Source: Bacillota bacterium (lineage in GTDB: Bacteria > Bacillota > Clostridia > Acetivibrionales > DSM-1351). From it: DNA of 64,000 nucleotides. The notes under the pieces were generated by a model. That model was not told the DNA's origin. It was given only the letters and a program-made list of their open reading frames with translations, and did not search any database. This document shows, piece by piece, positions 54,316-64,000 of the stretch. How positions within the stretch are numbered: position 1 is the first letter of the stretch; each line of letters starts with the position of its first letter. The DNA is taken from the NCBI GenBank assembly GCA_023392075.1, contig JAEVZU010000183.1, positions 60,196 through 124,195 on the forward strand, given 5' to 3'. The position numbers were made by a program, and so were the translations under genes.

Positions 54316-54774
54316 ATGAAATGTCCATTTTGCGGTTTTATTGAAGATAAGGTTATTGATTCCAGGCCTACTGATGAGGGATCGGCTATTCGAAGAAGGA
54401 GAGAGTGCATAAAGTGCTCCAAAAGATTTACTACCTATGAAAAGGTTGAAAGCCTCCCCCTGATGGTGATTAAAAAGGATAAATCCAGACAGCCCTTTGA
54501 CAGGGAAAAGTTAATGAACGGACTTTTGAGAGCATGTGAAAAAAGGCCCATATCAATTAACGATCTGGAGAAAATGGTCGAAAATATAGAAACCCAGCTC
54601 CATAACTCCCTGATCAGAGAAGTAACTACCGAGGATATCGGGGAAATGGTGATGGCAAAGCTTAAAAACATGGACGAAGTTGCATATGTACGATTTGCAT
54701 CGGTATATCGCCAGTTTAAAGATATCAACACATTTATGGATGAGCTGAAAAATCTTTTGAGAGACGAAAAGTAA
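54316..54774 (+). CDS. nrdR: Transcriptional repressor NrdR
   Basis: 152 residues from ATG 54316, 7 bases after GGAGG; ATG 54301 lies before that site. Zinc ribbon Cys3, Cys6, Cys31, Cys34 (CPFCG...CIKC), then an ATP-cone domain (about 49-139; [30 protein letters not shown]). Represses ribonucleotide reductase genes according to ATP/dATP. Terminator at 54814. Confidence 0.96.
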   Translation: MKCPFCGFIEDKVIDSRPTDEGSAIRRRRECIKCSKRFTTYEKVESLPLMVIKKDKSRQPFDREKLMNGLLRACEKRPISINDLEKMVENIETQLHNSLIREVTTEDIGEMVMAKLKNMDEVAYVRFASVYRQFKDINTFMDELKNLLRDEK

Positions 54775-54813
54775 GTATTAAGCATAGCAAACAGGGTATA
54801 TACTGAATTGCGG

Positions 54814-54846
54814 GCTGCTTCTTAAGTAAATAGAAGCAGCTTTTTA
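54814..54846 (+). terminator. Terminator after nrdR
   Basis: GCTGCTTCT / AGAAGCAGC followed by TTTTTAT; convergent with the AraC-type regulator, so it may serve both. Confidence 0.8.
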
Positions 54847-54861
54847 TATTGAAAAACAGAA

Positions 54862-56466
54862 TCAGCACATAAAATTTACTTGATACTGTTTTGGACTTAC
54901 TCCAACTACTTTCTTAAAAATCCTGCTGAAATGAGGGAAATTTTCATATCCTACTTTGGCAGAGACATCGCTTACCCGTTCCCCTTGAGCCAATAAGGCT
55001 TTTGCCTTTTCAATACGCACATGTATAATATAGTCCTGCAATGCGGTTCCGGTCTCCAGTTTGAAGATCCGGGAGAGATAGTTGGAATTATAGTTAAAGG
55101 TCCTTGAAAGACTGCTTACGGATATATCAGAGGAAATCTGCTCTTTAATCATATATTTTATTTTTTCAACCACTTTCCTGTTCTGCGTCAGTTGCATATT
55201 TTCAATAAAATCCATATATTGATTAACCGCCCGGTAACATAACTCTTCAAAAAGATCGAGTGATATTAAAGTTTTTGAATTTTCAAAAAACTCCTTAAAG
55301 TTTCTTCCCCATTGGTTTATGCGGATATTTCTTTGCAGGGAATCAGATATAAGAGTCCCCGTTACAGCATGATATGTCTGCAAAATATTATCCTGAGTTT
55401 GATAATCGGACTGTCTGAGCTCTTCAAATATCTCTGCTATTCTGGCAGTTAATTTTTCTCTTTGAAAGGAACTTAGCAAGGTTAATAATGATGGCTGCTT
55501 AAGCAATGTTTTTAATTCATTTGACTGTTTATTATCAACTGCTTCAGGCCCGAGGATTCCGCCCGACAGGAAGCCGATACGCCTCCTTATACGCTCTGAT
55601 ATGCTTTGATAAGCTTCTCCTGTTCTGGCTAATTCAACAGGAAAATCCCAGAATATGGATACTGTGCAGCCGAGCGATTCGGTGATGGAAAGCTGGAAAA
55701 ACTCAAGCCGGTCTATGGTTTGTTTGAATAATAAGTCAAGCCATTCCTGATCCTGACTCAAAAAGAGAAGGTTGTAGCTGTCCGTCATGCTGTGATAGGT
55801 TATCATTCTGCAATTTTCACATAAAAGTTGAAAAGATAAATCTTTTAATGCAATATTTACAATGCTTGAATTAACAGGCTGAGATATCCACTCATCAACT
55901 TTTATTGTAACAAAAAAGCCATAATCATCGGGAAATATGTCCAGACCGCTTTCGGCCAAAGTACCGGATGTCTTCCAGGGAGCCTCTATCCCTTTTTCAA
56001 GCCATAAATTGAGATATCTCTCCTGAATAAAAGGCCTTATCTGGTCTATTTTCTTCTTTGCTTCTTCCACTATAAAGCTTTTTTGCAAATCCTGCTTAAT
56101 CTCCAGCAATGCATCACTGACTATTTTTTCAAGGACTTCATACTCCAGAGGCTTAAGGACATATCGAAAAACTTTTTTATCAATCGCCCTCTGTGCATAG
56201 TCAAAATCCTTATAGCCTGATAAAATAATTATTTTTGTATACACATTGAGCTTAAGTATTGTGTCGCAAAGTGTCAAACCGTCAGTCCCAGGCATACGGA
56301 TATCGGTAATCACTATATCTATATGACGGCTTTCCAATATTTTCAAGGCAGAGTAAACATCGGCAGCACGAAAAACATCTTTGATATCAAGTTCGTTCCA
56401 ATCGATATTGTAATACAGACCGTCAAGTATGCTCTTTTCATCATCTACCAATAACAAGTTATACAT
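54862..56466 (-). CDS. YesN-type response regulator with AraC DNA-binding domain
   Basis: 534 residues. Receiver domain with phospho-acceptor Asp55 (IVITDIRMPGTDG), a long helical middle region (about 140-420), and two AraC-type helix-turn-helix motifs at the end (ISVSSLSRTFNYNSNYLSRIFKLETGTALQDYIIHVRIEKAKALL and VSDVSAKVGYENFPHFSRIFKKVVGVSPKQY, quoted as visible pieces). Overlaps the kinase gene by 8 bases. Probably activates the divergent binding-protein operon at 58.5 kb when its kinase senses the sugar. Confidence 0.92.
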   Translation of the reverse strand: MYNLLLVDDEKSILDGLYYNIDWNELDIKDVFRAADVYSALKILESRHIDIVITDIRMPGTDGLTLCDTILKLNVYTKIIILSGYKDFDYAQRAIDKKVFRYVLKPLEYEVLEKIVSDALLEIKQDLQKSFIVEEAKKKIDQIRPFIQERYLNLWLEKGIEAPWKTSGTLAESGLDIFPDDYGFFVTIKVDEWISQPVNSSIVNIALKDLSFQLLCENCRMITYHSMTDSYNLLFLSQDQEWLDLLFKQTIDRLEFFQLSITESLGCTVSIFWDFPVELARTGEAYQSISERIRRRIGFLSGGILGPEAVDNKQSNELKTLLKQPSLLTLLSSFQREKLTARIAEIFEELRQSDYQTQDNILQTYHAVTGTLISDSLQRNIRINQWGRNFKEFFENSKTLISLDLFEELCYRAVNQYMDFIENMQLTQNRKVVEKIKYMIKEQISSDISVSSLSRTFNYNSNYLSRIFKLETGTALQDYIIHVRIEKAKALLAQGERVSDVSAKVGYENFPHFSRIFKKVVGVSPKQYQVNFMC

Positions 56467-58237
56467 TTTTCAGCAGCTCCTGTTCATGTTTTATTATTGC
56501 TTTTGGAATAATGAAGGTAAATTTGGTCCCGCAGCCGGGCTCAGTGCTGATGTTAAATTTCACTTCCCCGCCATACATCAGCCTGAAGCGTGAGAAAACA
56601 TTCTGGATACCATGTGTCTTATCCGAGAAATCCAGGTTGTTAATCTGACCCAAAATATTCATACGTTGTTCTTCGGTTAAGCCTATTCCGTTATCCTCAA
56701 CAATTAATTGAACATTTTCATTTACTTTTATAGCCTTTATATCTATGAAATTTTTCCTGTCATGATTTATAAATGCATGCGAAATTGCGTTCTCAACTAT
56801 GGTTTGTAATGAAAGGGAGGGAATGATCATTTCCTCAAGCCCGGCGTCTGTCAGACAGCTGTAATCAAACTTTTCGGGAGAACGCAACTGATGTATTTTG
56901 AGATAAAGTTTAATATTTTCCATTTCCCGCAGGATTGTTGTGTCCTTATCGTCAAAATGGGTGATCTTCTGGTAGAAGTGTCCTAGATACATGGTCATAT
57001 CTGCGGCATTATCCAGGTCCTCGCTTTTTATCATATTATAAATGCTATAAAGACAGTTGTACAGGAAATGGGGTTTTATTTGAGATTTTAAAAACTTTAA
57101 ATGCGCTTTGTTTAAATTCTCCTGCGCCAGATATTTTTCTTTTAAGGATTTATCCAGTTGATCCACCATGTTATTAAACTGTACCGACATCATGCCGAAT
57201 TCCGAATTATTTATTATATGGGTATGAGACTGAAAATCTCCCTCAGCCACCCGTTTCATGGCATCCACCAGTACATTGGCCGGGGAATATATTTTTCTGT
57301 ATGAAACAATAATATAAAAGGCAACTGCAATGGCGGCAAAAATCAGGATGGCTACCAGGAACGACATCATCCGGGTAACGGGGCTGAGGATCTCTTTTTC
57401 ATTATATATGATTCCGATTATACATTGGTAAGTATCCAGTTTGCTGAAAACTATACGGTAAAGGCCGTCTTTGTCCTTATATGTGAAGGGTTCGGATTTT
57501 GTATTATTGTTGTTCTGCTTGATAATATTCTGAAGAATATTTTGATTTAATATATTATCCTTGTCCAGCTTAAAGACTTTGCCATTTATGTCTATAAGAA
57601 AAGAAGCCATGATCTTATCATTGTCTCCGAATAAAGCCTTAAGCTGCCCCGTGATTTCCGACTCACTTATTTCTATGGAAATTAACGGACGGCTCTGCCT
57701 GGGGTAGGCATAGCCTTTGATTATAGAGAAGCATTTTTCATTGGGGTTTCTCAGTGAAGGCCTTACGGACCATAAGGGTTGATCTCTGTTCAATTCCTGC
57801 AAATTTCCAAGTGTATTATATTTGCTGAAGGAGTCAACACCATATTTTGTGGAAATAACACGCTGCTGAATAGGAAGAATCACTGATACATTTGAGGCAA
57901 TAAACCTGGAGGCGAAATACAGAGACAGCCTTGATTTAAAAAGGGTATAGCTCCACAAATCCAGACTGTTTTTATCCATAACGGACATTTTAACCAGATC
58001 CTCATCTACTAACAGCGGGGCAGCTGTCATTTCCAAATCTCTTAGTTTGTCGGAAAATTGATCTGATATTAACTTTGTATTGTTTGCATAGGAGCTGTCA
58101 TACTCGTCACGCAGCATATCCATGCTGGAATAGCTGTATATAAGGCACAGGGCTATGGTAGGAACTATTACAAGCAGAAACCCCCCAGCCAAAATTCTTA
58201 TAATGGAAGAGTGCAATAATCTTTGAAGACCCTTCAT
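56459..58237 (-). CDS. YesM-type sensor histidine kinase
   Basis: ATG 58237 (minus strand) follows AGGAGG; the longer frame to 58300 is rejected. 592 residues. Membrane helix near 12-32, a large outside dCache-like sensor domain (about 35-280), a second helix (VTRMMSFLVAILIFAAIAVAFYIIV), HAMP, then the His-kinase motif LKSQIKPHFLYNCLYSIYNMI and ATPase motifs IVENAISHAF and VEDNGIGL. Typical partner of YesN regulators for plant-glycan uptake. Confidence 0.93.
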   Translation of the reverse strand: MKGLQRLLHSSIIRILAGGFLLVIVPTIALCLIYSYSSMDMLRDEYDSSYANNTKLISDQFSDKLRDLEMTAAPLLVDEDLVKMSVMDKNSLDLWSYTLFKSRLSLYFASRFIASNVSVILPIQQRVISTKYGVDSFSKYNTLGNLQELNRDQPLWSVRPSLRNPNEKCFSIIKGYAYPRQSRPLISIEISESEITGQLKALFGDNDKIMASFLIDINGKVFKLDKDNILNQNILQNIIKQNNNNTKSEPFTYKDKDGLYRIVFSKLDTYQCIIGIIYNEKEILSPVTRMMSFLVAILIFAAIAVAFYIIVSYRKIYSPANVLVDAMKRVAEGDFQSHTHIINNSEFGMMSVQFNNMVDQLDKSLKEKYLAQENLNKAHLKFLKSQIKPHFLYNCLYSIYNMIKSEDLDNAADMTMYLGHFYQKITHFDDKDTTILREMENIKLYLKIHQLRSPEKFDYSCLTDAGLEEMIIPSLSLQTIVENAISHAFINHDRKNFIDIKAIKVNENVQLIVEDNGIGLTEEQRMNILGQINNLDFSDKTHGIQNVFSRFRLMYGGEVKFNISTEPGCGTKFTFIIPKAIIKHEQELLKNV

Positions 58238-58468
58238 AAAATCCTCCTGAGTATGAGCCATATATTTCACAAGCAATATTTCGCATGACAATATTAACAC
58301 TTTACATAAAACTTTTAAAGATAATTCGGCTCATTTTTGTCTATTTTGTATATAATGTCTGATTAGTGCAAATAAAATATGATTAAATCATGTACTCAAA
58401 ATCCTTCAGTTGTTAACATGGATAAAGTAACAGACAATATTTTAATATTTGGAGGAGGAATATTAAGT

Positions 58469-60259
58469 ATGAAAAGAAAATTGATTTCGGTGGCAAGCAT
58501 GTTAATTGCTGGTTCATTGTTGTTTTCTGCCTGTGGCTCTGATTCTGGAACAACAGCTTCGGAAACTCAAAGCTCAAGCTCAGGTACAAGTGCACAGGCA
58601 TTGGAAACATCCAGGGAAAAGAGTTATTTTAAAAAATATGACGAACCTATAACTCTTACAACACATGCGGTAGTTGGTGCAGATACTATGTATCAGGACG
58701 GCGGGACAGCTGAAAATAACGCCTGGACTCAATGGCAGAAGGAACATCTGGGTATTATCTGGAAGCTTAAATGGGTTGCACCGGATGCAGCAACCGACCA
58801 GCAAAAACTTGATCTGGCTTTTGCAAGCGGAGATCTCCCTGATGTTATCAGTCCGACAAAAGAACAGCTGGCAAAATATGTTGCAGAAGATCAGATTCTG
58901 CCTTTGAACAAGCTGATTGATGATTATGCTTCTCCATTGATAAAATGGGCTGTCGAGGAAGCGAAAGAAAGAACGAAGGGCTCTTTATTCCTACCTTTCA
59001 CAAAAGCCGGACAAATATACGGTTTTCCCGTTATGAAGGAATTGATGGACTATTATAACACAAACTTCATTCGAGACGATGTTCTAAAACAGATGGGCGT
59101 AGCTGTACCTAAAACCCTTGGTGAATATGAAAACGTTCTTGAAAAATACCATCAGCAGTATCCAAAGGGCTATGGTCTTGGCATGGATAATACCTTGAGT
59201 GCACAGGCAATACCCATGGCAGCATATAAGGCTTATCCAAAGCATTGGGTCAAAAACGGCAACGGAGAAATAATTTATGGAAGCATACAGCCTGAAGCCC
59301 GTGAGGCTCTTGTAAAATTGGCCGAATGGTATAAAAAAGGCTATATTGATCCGGAATTTGCTGTAAAAGACAATTCCAAGCTTCAGGAAGATGTTGTCCA
59401 GGGAAATATACTGACCTATTACGGACATTGGGCAAGTATAGCAGCGCCATTTAACGGAATGTGGAGTAAAGTATCCGGTTCCAATGTAACCTGTATGCCA
59501 AATTTAACCGGGGATGACGGTAAGACCGGAGTAATGGCAAACCCCTGGTTTGATGGCTCAAGAGCAATAACCAAATCCTGCAGGAATCCTGAGGCTGTGA
59601 TGTATCTCTTAAATGAAAACTGGGATTCGTTCTATAGAAATTACAAGGATCTCCGTGAAAAGATGAAAAACGAATACGGGTACGAATTCAAGTATCCTGT
59701 AACTGAAGAAAAGAAACCGTTAAATGTTGACCAGGTTGCCAAGGATTATCCCGGAGCGGCTCAGCCAAGACAGCTTTGGAAATATGATTATCCGGCAGAA
59801 CTCGAGGGCTGTGGGTTTATGAACAGTTTCTATACACATTATACCGTCTTATTTGGATTTACCGGAAAACCGGTCAGCATAGCAAACGGTGAACTGGCAT
59901 CAATGGTTGATGCGGTAAACAAGAATGATATTTCTGTTCTAATCGGCGAAGGAAAAAATATGTATGCCGAGTGGAATAATACAAACCCTAAAATGCTGAC
60001 AACCTTTGCAAGTACATATAACTACTGGAGTGAATTTGAGAAAACCGATGAATTTTCGGCAGATGCTTTTTCTGGAGCTGCAACTCCGACTATGACGGAA
60101 AAGAAGCAATACCTCGATAAATTGGAGCTGGAAACCTATACACGTATAATTATGGGATCACTGCCTATTACCGCATTTGATGAATTTGTTCAAAACTGGA
60201 AAAAGAACGGTGGAGATCAGATTACCAAAGAAGTAAATGAATGGGCCAAAGGGCTTTAA
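58469..60259 (+). CDS. ABC transporter sugar-binding lipoprotein (LplA-like)
   Basis: Start ATG 58469 follows TTGGAGGAGGAA, with lipobox LLFSAC (Cys22); the upstream frame to 58379 is not a signal. 596 residues, large for a binding protein, as usual for the LplA/YtcQ group that binds oligosaccharides. Divergent from the YesMN pair, with a TATAAT near 58349. Likely captures a rhamnose-containing oligosaccharide (inference from the GH106-like gene). Confidence 0.92.
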   Translation: MKRKLISVASMLIAGSLLFSACGSDSGTTASETQSSSSGTSAQALETSREKSYFKKYDEPITLTTHAVVGADTMYQDGGTAENNAWTQWQKEHLGIIWKLKWVAPDAATDQQKLDLAFASGDLPDVISPTKEQLAKYVAEDQILPLNKLIDDYASPLIKWAVEEAKERTKGSLFLPFTKAGQIYGFPVMKELMDYYNTNFIRDDVLKQMGVAVPKTLGEYENVLEKYHQQYPKGYGLGMDNTLSAQAIPMAAYKAYPKHWVKNGNGEIIYGSIQPEAREALVKLAEWYKKGYIDPEFAVKDNSKLQEDVVQGNILTYYGHWASIAAPFNGMWSKVSGSNVTCMPNLTGDDGKTGVMANPWFDGSRAITKSCRNPEAVMYLLNENWDSFYRNYKDLREKMKNEYGYEFKYPVTEEKKPLNVDQVAKDYPGAAQPRQLWKYDYPAELEGCGFMNSFYTHYTVLFGFTGKPVSIANGELASMVDAVNKNDISVLIGEGKNMYAEWNNTNPKMLTTFASTYNYWSEFEKTDEFSADAFSGAATPTMTEKKQYLDKLELETYTRIIMGSLPITAFDEFVQNWKKNGGDQITKEVNEWAKGL

Positions 60260-60292
60260 TTGAACGAATTATATTTCCAACTATAAATTTGT

Positions 60293-60345
60293 TTTTTATT
60301 TGTTCGTGGGAGGGCCGATAAGGTCCGCCCATGTACAAATAAAAA
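60293..60345 (+). terminator. Intra-operon hairpin between binding protein and permease
   Basis: TTTTTATTTGT...GGGAGGGCC pairs with GGTCCGCCC...ACAAATAAAAA around loop GATAA. Same position relative to the genes as the hairpin at 7621, so probably a differential-expression element. Confidence 0.7.
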
Positions 60346-60363
60346 GCAGGAGATGGAGCGACA

Positions 60364-61260
60364 ATGCACACTACATACATCAAGCAAAAATGGCCATTAT
60401 ATGCCATGCTTGTCATACCTGTTTTTTTTGTAATTCTTTTTAACTATGTTCCTTTGTATGGTGTTGTCATAGCTTTTAAAAATTACAGTCCGGCAAGAGG
60501 TTTTTGGGGAAGTCAGTGGGTGGGTTTAAAGTGGTTTGAAACAGCTGTTAATATGCCTGATTTTAAATTTATTTTACGAAATACATTTGTTATAGCTGTA
60601 GGTAAAATTATTTTCGGACAGGTTTTTTCCATAATATTTGCACTGCTTTTAAATGAAGTCAAAAATAAAGTCTATAAAAAGACCGTGCAGACAATAACAT
60701 ACTTTCCGCATTTTCTATCATGGGTTATTATTGGCGGAATATTCACAGATATGCTTTTGACCAAAGGAATTATGAACCAGTTTATAGGTATTTTTGGAAT
60801 CAGGCCCATATTCTTTTTAGGCAGCAATCAATGGTTTCAGCCCACGGTAATTATCCTTGAAACCTGGAAAGAGTTCGGATGGGGAGCAATAATTTATTTG
60901 GCCGCAATGACTAATATAAATCCCGAGATTTATGAAGCGGCAACTATGGACGGGGCAAATCTGTTCAGAAGGATCCGGCACGTCACTTTACCGGGAATAA
61001 GCTCAATTATAGTTATGCTGGCTGTTTTGAGCATAGGCAATATATTGAATGCCGGTTTTGAGCAGATACTTGTGCTCTATAACCCTGCAGTTTATCAAAC
61101 CGGTGACATTTTGGACACTTTTATATACCGTCAGGGACTTTTGCAGGCACAATATTCGCTATCAACCGCTATTGGTTTGTTCAAATCAATTATTGCATTG
61201 ACATTGACACTGTTAGCTAATTTTCTGGCAACAAAATATACGGATTACAGAATTTTTTAG
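60364..61260 (+). CDS. ABC transporter permease (LplB-like)
   Basis: 298 residues, six membrane segments. The N-terminus WPLYAMLVIPVFFVILFNYVPLYGVVIAFKNYSP (visible in part) is the LplB signature, with EAA loop EAATMDGANLFRRIRHVTLPG. Ribosome site AGGAGATGGAG. Pairs with the next gene. Confidence 0.93.
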   Translation: MHTTYIKQKWPLYAMLVIPVFFVILFNYVPLYGVVIAFKNYSPARGFWGSQWVGLKWFETAVNMPDFKFILRNTFVIAVGKIIFGQVFSIIFALLLNEVKNKVYKKTVQTITYFPHFLSWVIIGGIFTDMLLTKGIMNQFIGIFGIRPIFFLGSNQWFQPTVIILETWKEFGWGAIIYLAAMTNINPEIYEAATMDGANLFRRIRHVTLPGISSIIVMLAVLSIGNILNAGFEQILVLYNPAVYQTGDILDTFIYRQGLLQAQYSLSTAIGLFKSIIALTLTLLANFLATKYTDYRIF

Positions 61261-61272
61261 GGGGCAGATAAA

Positions 61273-62157
61273 ATGAATTTAACCTATACCAGGGGAGAGA
61301 GGATTTTTAATATATTTAATTATTTTCTTCTTGCCGTTATTACCTTAACCTGCATATTGCCAATGATCCATGTTATTGCTCTTTCGCTGAGTGATACGGT
61401 GTCTGCCACTTCAAATTCGGTACGGTTCTGGCCTAAAGGATTTAATTTTGCAGCGTATGAGACAATGTTCAGCAATTCTGCTTTTATAAAAGCGCTGGGT
61501 GTATCAGTTTTTAGAACTGTAGTAGGATGTTCCGTCAATATGTTTGTAACCATTTTGGCTGCATATCCGCTGTCAAAGGAAAACAGAGAGCTTAAGGGAA
61601 GAAAATTTTTAAGCTTTTTCTTTATAATTCCAATGATGATAAGCGGAGGATTAATTCCTCTGTTTATATTGGTAAAAAATCTTCATATGCTGGATAGCAT
61701 CTGGTCATTAATTCTTCCGGGCTGTGTACCGATATTTAATGTGGTAATGATGATGAATTTTTTCAGAGGAATAAACAAGAGTATCTTTGAATCGGCTTCT
61801 ATTGACGGGGCAAATGAATTCGTGATTCTTATAAAAATTGTAATTCCGCTCTCTATGGCATCCATTGCCACACTTACTCTTTTCCAATTAGTCGGACATT
61901 GGAATGATTGGTTCGGAGCAACGATATATATAAATGACAGAAACAAATGGCCGCTGCAAACGCTGCTTCACAATATGCTTACCACAATAGATTTCAGCAA
62001 TTTCAGCGCTGCCGATGTGAACAGGCTGAAACAATTATCGGACCGTTCCTTCCGAGGAGCGATGATTGTTTTTGCAACAATACCGATTTTATTTGTATAT
62101 CCCTTTATGCAAAAGTATTTTATTTCGGGTGTAACCATTGGCTCGGTAAAAGAATAG
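61273..62157 (+). CDS. ABC transporter permease (LplC/YtcP-like)
   Basis: 294 residues, six membrane segments. EAA loop ESASIDGANEFVILIKIVIPLS and C-terminal KYFISGVTIGSVKE, the hallmark of the LplC group. Starts 12 bases after its partner following AGGGGGCAG; the GH106-like gene begins 10 bases after its end. No ATPase gene is linked. Confidence 0.93.
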   Translation: MNLTYTRGERIFNIFNYFLLAVITLTCILPMIHVIALSLSDTVSATSNSVRFWPKGFNFAAYETMFSNSAFIKALGVSVFRTVVGCSVNMFVTILAAYPLSKENRELKGRKFLSFFFIIPMMISGGLIPLFILVKNLHMLDSIWSLILPGCVPIFNVVMMMNFFRGINKSIFESASIDGANEFVILIKIVIPLSMASIATLTLFQLVGHWNDWFGATIYINDRNKWPLQTLLHNMLTTIDFSNFSAADVNRLKQLSDRSFRGAMIVFATIPILFVYPFMQKYFISGVTIGSVKE

Positions 62158-62167
62158 GAGATAAGCC

Positions 62168-64000
62168 GTGAGCAATTATAATGAAGAACTTTTCAAAAAT
62201 CCTCCTGCAAAGTTCAGAGGAGCACCATTTTGGGCATGGAATACAAAGCTTGAAAAAGCTGAGCTGTTGAGGCAGATTGATATTTTCAAGGAAATGGGGA
62301 TAGGCGGATTCCATATACATTGCCGCTCGGGGCTGGAAACGGAATATCTCGGTGAGGAATATATGGAGCTGGTGGGCGCATGCAACGAAAAAGCCAAAAG
62401 AGAGGAAATGCTGTGCTATCTTTACGATGAAGACCGCTGGCCATCAGGTTTTGGCGGAGGCCTGGTCACAAAGGACAGAAAATACCGCGCAAGGTATCTG
62501 AGTTTTGGTCCGGCGGATGTTAATGAAAATGACAGTATTCCAACAAATTCGGAGGATAACGCCGGGGGAAAGAGAAATGATGGCAGAGCCGTGATTGCAT
62601 GGTTTGCAGTCGTTCTCCGCGACGGATTTTTGCAGGAATATAAACGGCTGCAGGCTTCAGAAACTGTTCCCGTGGGGACTGAGGTATGGGAGGCAACCCT
62701 GGTTATAGCGGAAGATAATCCCTGGTTCAACAACCAGGCCTACGTCAATACTCTGGATAAAAAAGCCATTGAAATATTTATAGAGGTGACCCACGAAAAA
62801 TATTATGGGAAGTTCGGTGACGATTTTGGCACGGCAATTCCTTCAATTTTCACTGATGAGCCTCAATTTACACATAAACAGACGCTGAAATTTTCCACTG
62901 ACAGAGCTAATATTGCATTGCCGTTTACTGATGATTTTGAGGAAACATACAAGTCGGTATATGGTGAAAGTATTATTGATCATTTGCCGGAACTGGTCTG
63001 GGAATTGCCTGATGGTAAAATTTCCGCCGCAAGATATAAATATCACGATCATGTTGCCGAAAGATTTTCTTCAGCTTTTGCCGATACCGTCGGAAATTGG
63101 TGTAAAGCCCACAATATAAAGCTTACAGGGCATATGATGGAGGAGCCGACTTTACAGTCGCAAACAGCCGCTCTCGGAGAAGCCATGCGGTCATACCGAT
63201 CATTTGATATGCCCGGTATTGATATGCTTTGCGATTGGAGGGAATATACCACTGCAAAGCAAGCCCAATCGGCTGCACACCAATACGGCAGAACCGGTGT
63301 TTTAAGCGAACTGTACGGAGTTACAAACTGGGATTTTGATTTCAGAAACCACAAGCTGCAAGGAGACTGGCAGGCAGCTCTCGGTGTGACACTGCGGGTT
63401 CACCATCTGACCTGGGTGTCAATGAATGGGGAAGCAAAGCGTGATTACCCTGCCAGCATCGGCTATCAATCCCCATGGTATAAGGAATACGGGTATATTG
63501 AAGACCATTTTGCCAGGCTTAATTCGGCACTGACAAGAGGTAAGGCGGAGGTCAGGGTTGGAGTGATTCATCCTGTGGAATCCTACTGGCTGTACTATGG
63601 GCCAAACGATAAAACTGCCGGGAGAAAAAAAGAGCTGGATGATAATTTTCATGCAATCACAAACTGGCTTTTGTTTGGTCTGGTTGATTTCGATTTTATT
63701 GCAGAGTCACTTCTGCCGTCACAAGCGCCAAAAGCATCTGACGGAATATTGGCAGTGGGTGAAATGGAATATGAAACCATAATAGTTCCCAACTGTATAA
63801 CTCTGCGCAGTACAACCCTGCAGCAGCTTAAAGCTTTCAAAAAAGCCGGGGGCAAGCTTGTCTTCGCCGGGGAAACGCCCACTCTGCTGGATGCAAGACC
63901 TTCACTGGAGGTCCGCGATTTTGTAAAGGAATGTGAATGTATTCAGTTCAATTATAATAAAATCCACAGTGCAATTTCCGGCAGCAGAGATGTTGACATC
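62168..64000 (+). CDS. GH106-like glycoside hydrolase (alpha-L-rhamnosidase-like), 3' end outside window
   Basis: GTG 62168 follows AGGAGATAAGCC and the frame runs 611 codons to the window edge without a stop, so the gene is cut. The beginning FRGAPFWAWNTKLEKAELLRQIDIFKEMGIGGFHIHCRSGLETEYLG (visible in part) is characteristic of the GH106/rhamnosidase-like group. Later motifs include IFTDEPQF, TGHMMEEPTL and HHLTWVSMNGEAKRDYPASIGYQSPWY; acidic residues in these are candidate catalytic residues. No signal peptide, so cytoplasmic, acting on sugars brought in by the ABC transporter. Related families with other specificities are possible. Confidence 0.82.
   Translation, partial: MSNYNEELFKNPPAKFRGAPFWAWNTKLEKAELLRQIDIFKEMGIGGFHIHCRSGLETEYLGEEYMELVGACNEKAKREEMLCYLYDEDRWPSGFGGGLVTKDRKYRARYLSFGPADVNENDSIPTNSEDNAGGKRNDGRAVIAWFAVVLRDGFLQEYKRLQASETVPVGTEVWEATLVIAEDNPWFNNQAYVNTLDKKAIEIFIEVTHEKYYGKFGDDFGTAIPSIFTDEPQFTHKQTLKFSTDRANIALPFTDDFEETYKSVYGESIIDHLPELVWELPDGKISAARYKYHDHVAERFSSAFADTVGNWCKAHNIKLTGHMMEEPTLQSQTAALGEAMRSYRSFDMPGIDMLCDWREYTTAKQAQSAAHQYGRTGVLSELYGVTNWDFDFRNHKLQGDWQAALGVTLRVHHLTWVSMNGEAKRDYPASIGYQSPWYKEYGYIEDHFARLNSALTRGKAEVRVGVIHPVESYWLYYGPNDKTAGRKKELDDNFHAITNWLLFGLVDFDFIAESLLPSQAPKASDGILAVGEMEYETIIVPNCITLRSTTLQQLKAFKKAGGKLVFAGETPTLLDARPSLEVRDFVKECECIQFNYNKIHSAISGSRDVDI

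Noticed and set aside
1..64000. CRISPR array
   Set aside because: No regularly spaced short direct repeats were seen; dispersed repeats are few and far apart.

Overview
The window looks like the chromosome of a low-GC, endospore-forming, plant-polysaccharide-degrading clostridium. The closest fit is the Ruminiclostridium / Clostridium cluster III group. This rests on the spoIIGA-sigE-sigG cluster, CotF-type coat proteins, two T-box leaders, MurT/GatD, FtsQ-DUF1290-FtsA-FtsZ, AT-rich spacers, and two sugar-ABC loci paired with GH127 and GH106-like enzymes. No dockerin or cohesin was seen. The genus is inference; the class is well supported.

Layout. 0-4 kb: two paralogous secreted HEFAH metallopeptidase-like proteins, the first truncated by the window edge. 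4.3-9.5 kb: an arabinoside locus (GH127, lipoprotein binding protein, two permeases). 9.6-14.3 kb: CYTH, Cys-cluster, DJ-1/PfpI, SDR, membrane and MFS genes, then tRNA-Val. 14.9-20.1 kb: a surface-glycan operon (GT2, FkbM methyltransferase, and three UDP-HexNAc enzymes). 20.3-27.2 kb: a Ca2+/Na+ antiporter, DUF421/DUF4363, two TrkA proteins, T-box-controlled tyrS and TrkH. 27.9-28.4 kb: two CotF-like genes. 28.7-41.3 kb: murA split in two by 11.37 kb of DNA. 41.3-45.2 kb: ftsQ, sbp, ftsA, ftsZ. 45.3-51.3 kb: a BceRS-BceAB-type module with repeats and an IS fragment, lodged between ftsZ and spoIIGA. 51.5-54.8 kb: spoIIGA, sigE, sigG, nrdR. 54.9-64 kb: a YesMN-type two-component system divergent from an LplABC-type ABC transporter and a GH106-like glycosidase cut by the window end.

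Most unusual feature. murA (UDP-GlcNAc enolpyruvyl transferase) is interrupted exactly at its catalytic-Cys codon. The two halves carry a perfect 15-bp direct repeat (29016-29030 and 40384-40398). Joining them through one repeat copy restores an in-frame 418-residue MurA. The reciprocal joint, which would be a circle junction, shows a 12-bp inverted repeat matching at 11 of 12 positions around the core, as expected of a site-specific recombinase site. The intervening DNA has no recognisable recombinase. Its cargo is housekeeping: an orphan receiver, an ECF sigma/anti-sigma pair, polA, coaE, a lytic transglycosylase, a small unknown protein, T-box-controlled DAHP synthase, gatD and murT. An outward promoter at its right end probably now drives ftsQ-sbp-ftsA.

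Dispersed repeats. There are at least three small palindromic repeat families. R1 has copies at 14.7, 27.7 and 40.1 kb with covarying stems. R2 is MITE-like, with copies at 27.3, 47.1 and 51.1 kb. R4 is a long hairpin with copies at 4.1 and 36.0 kb.
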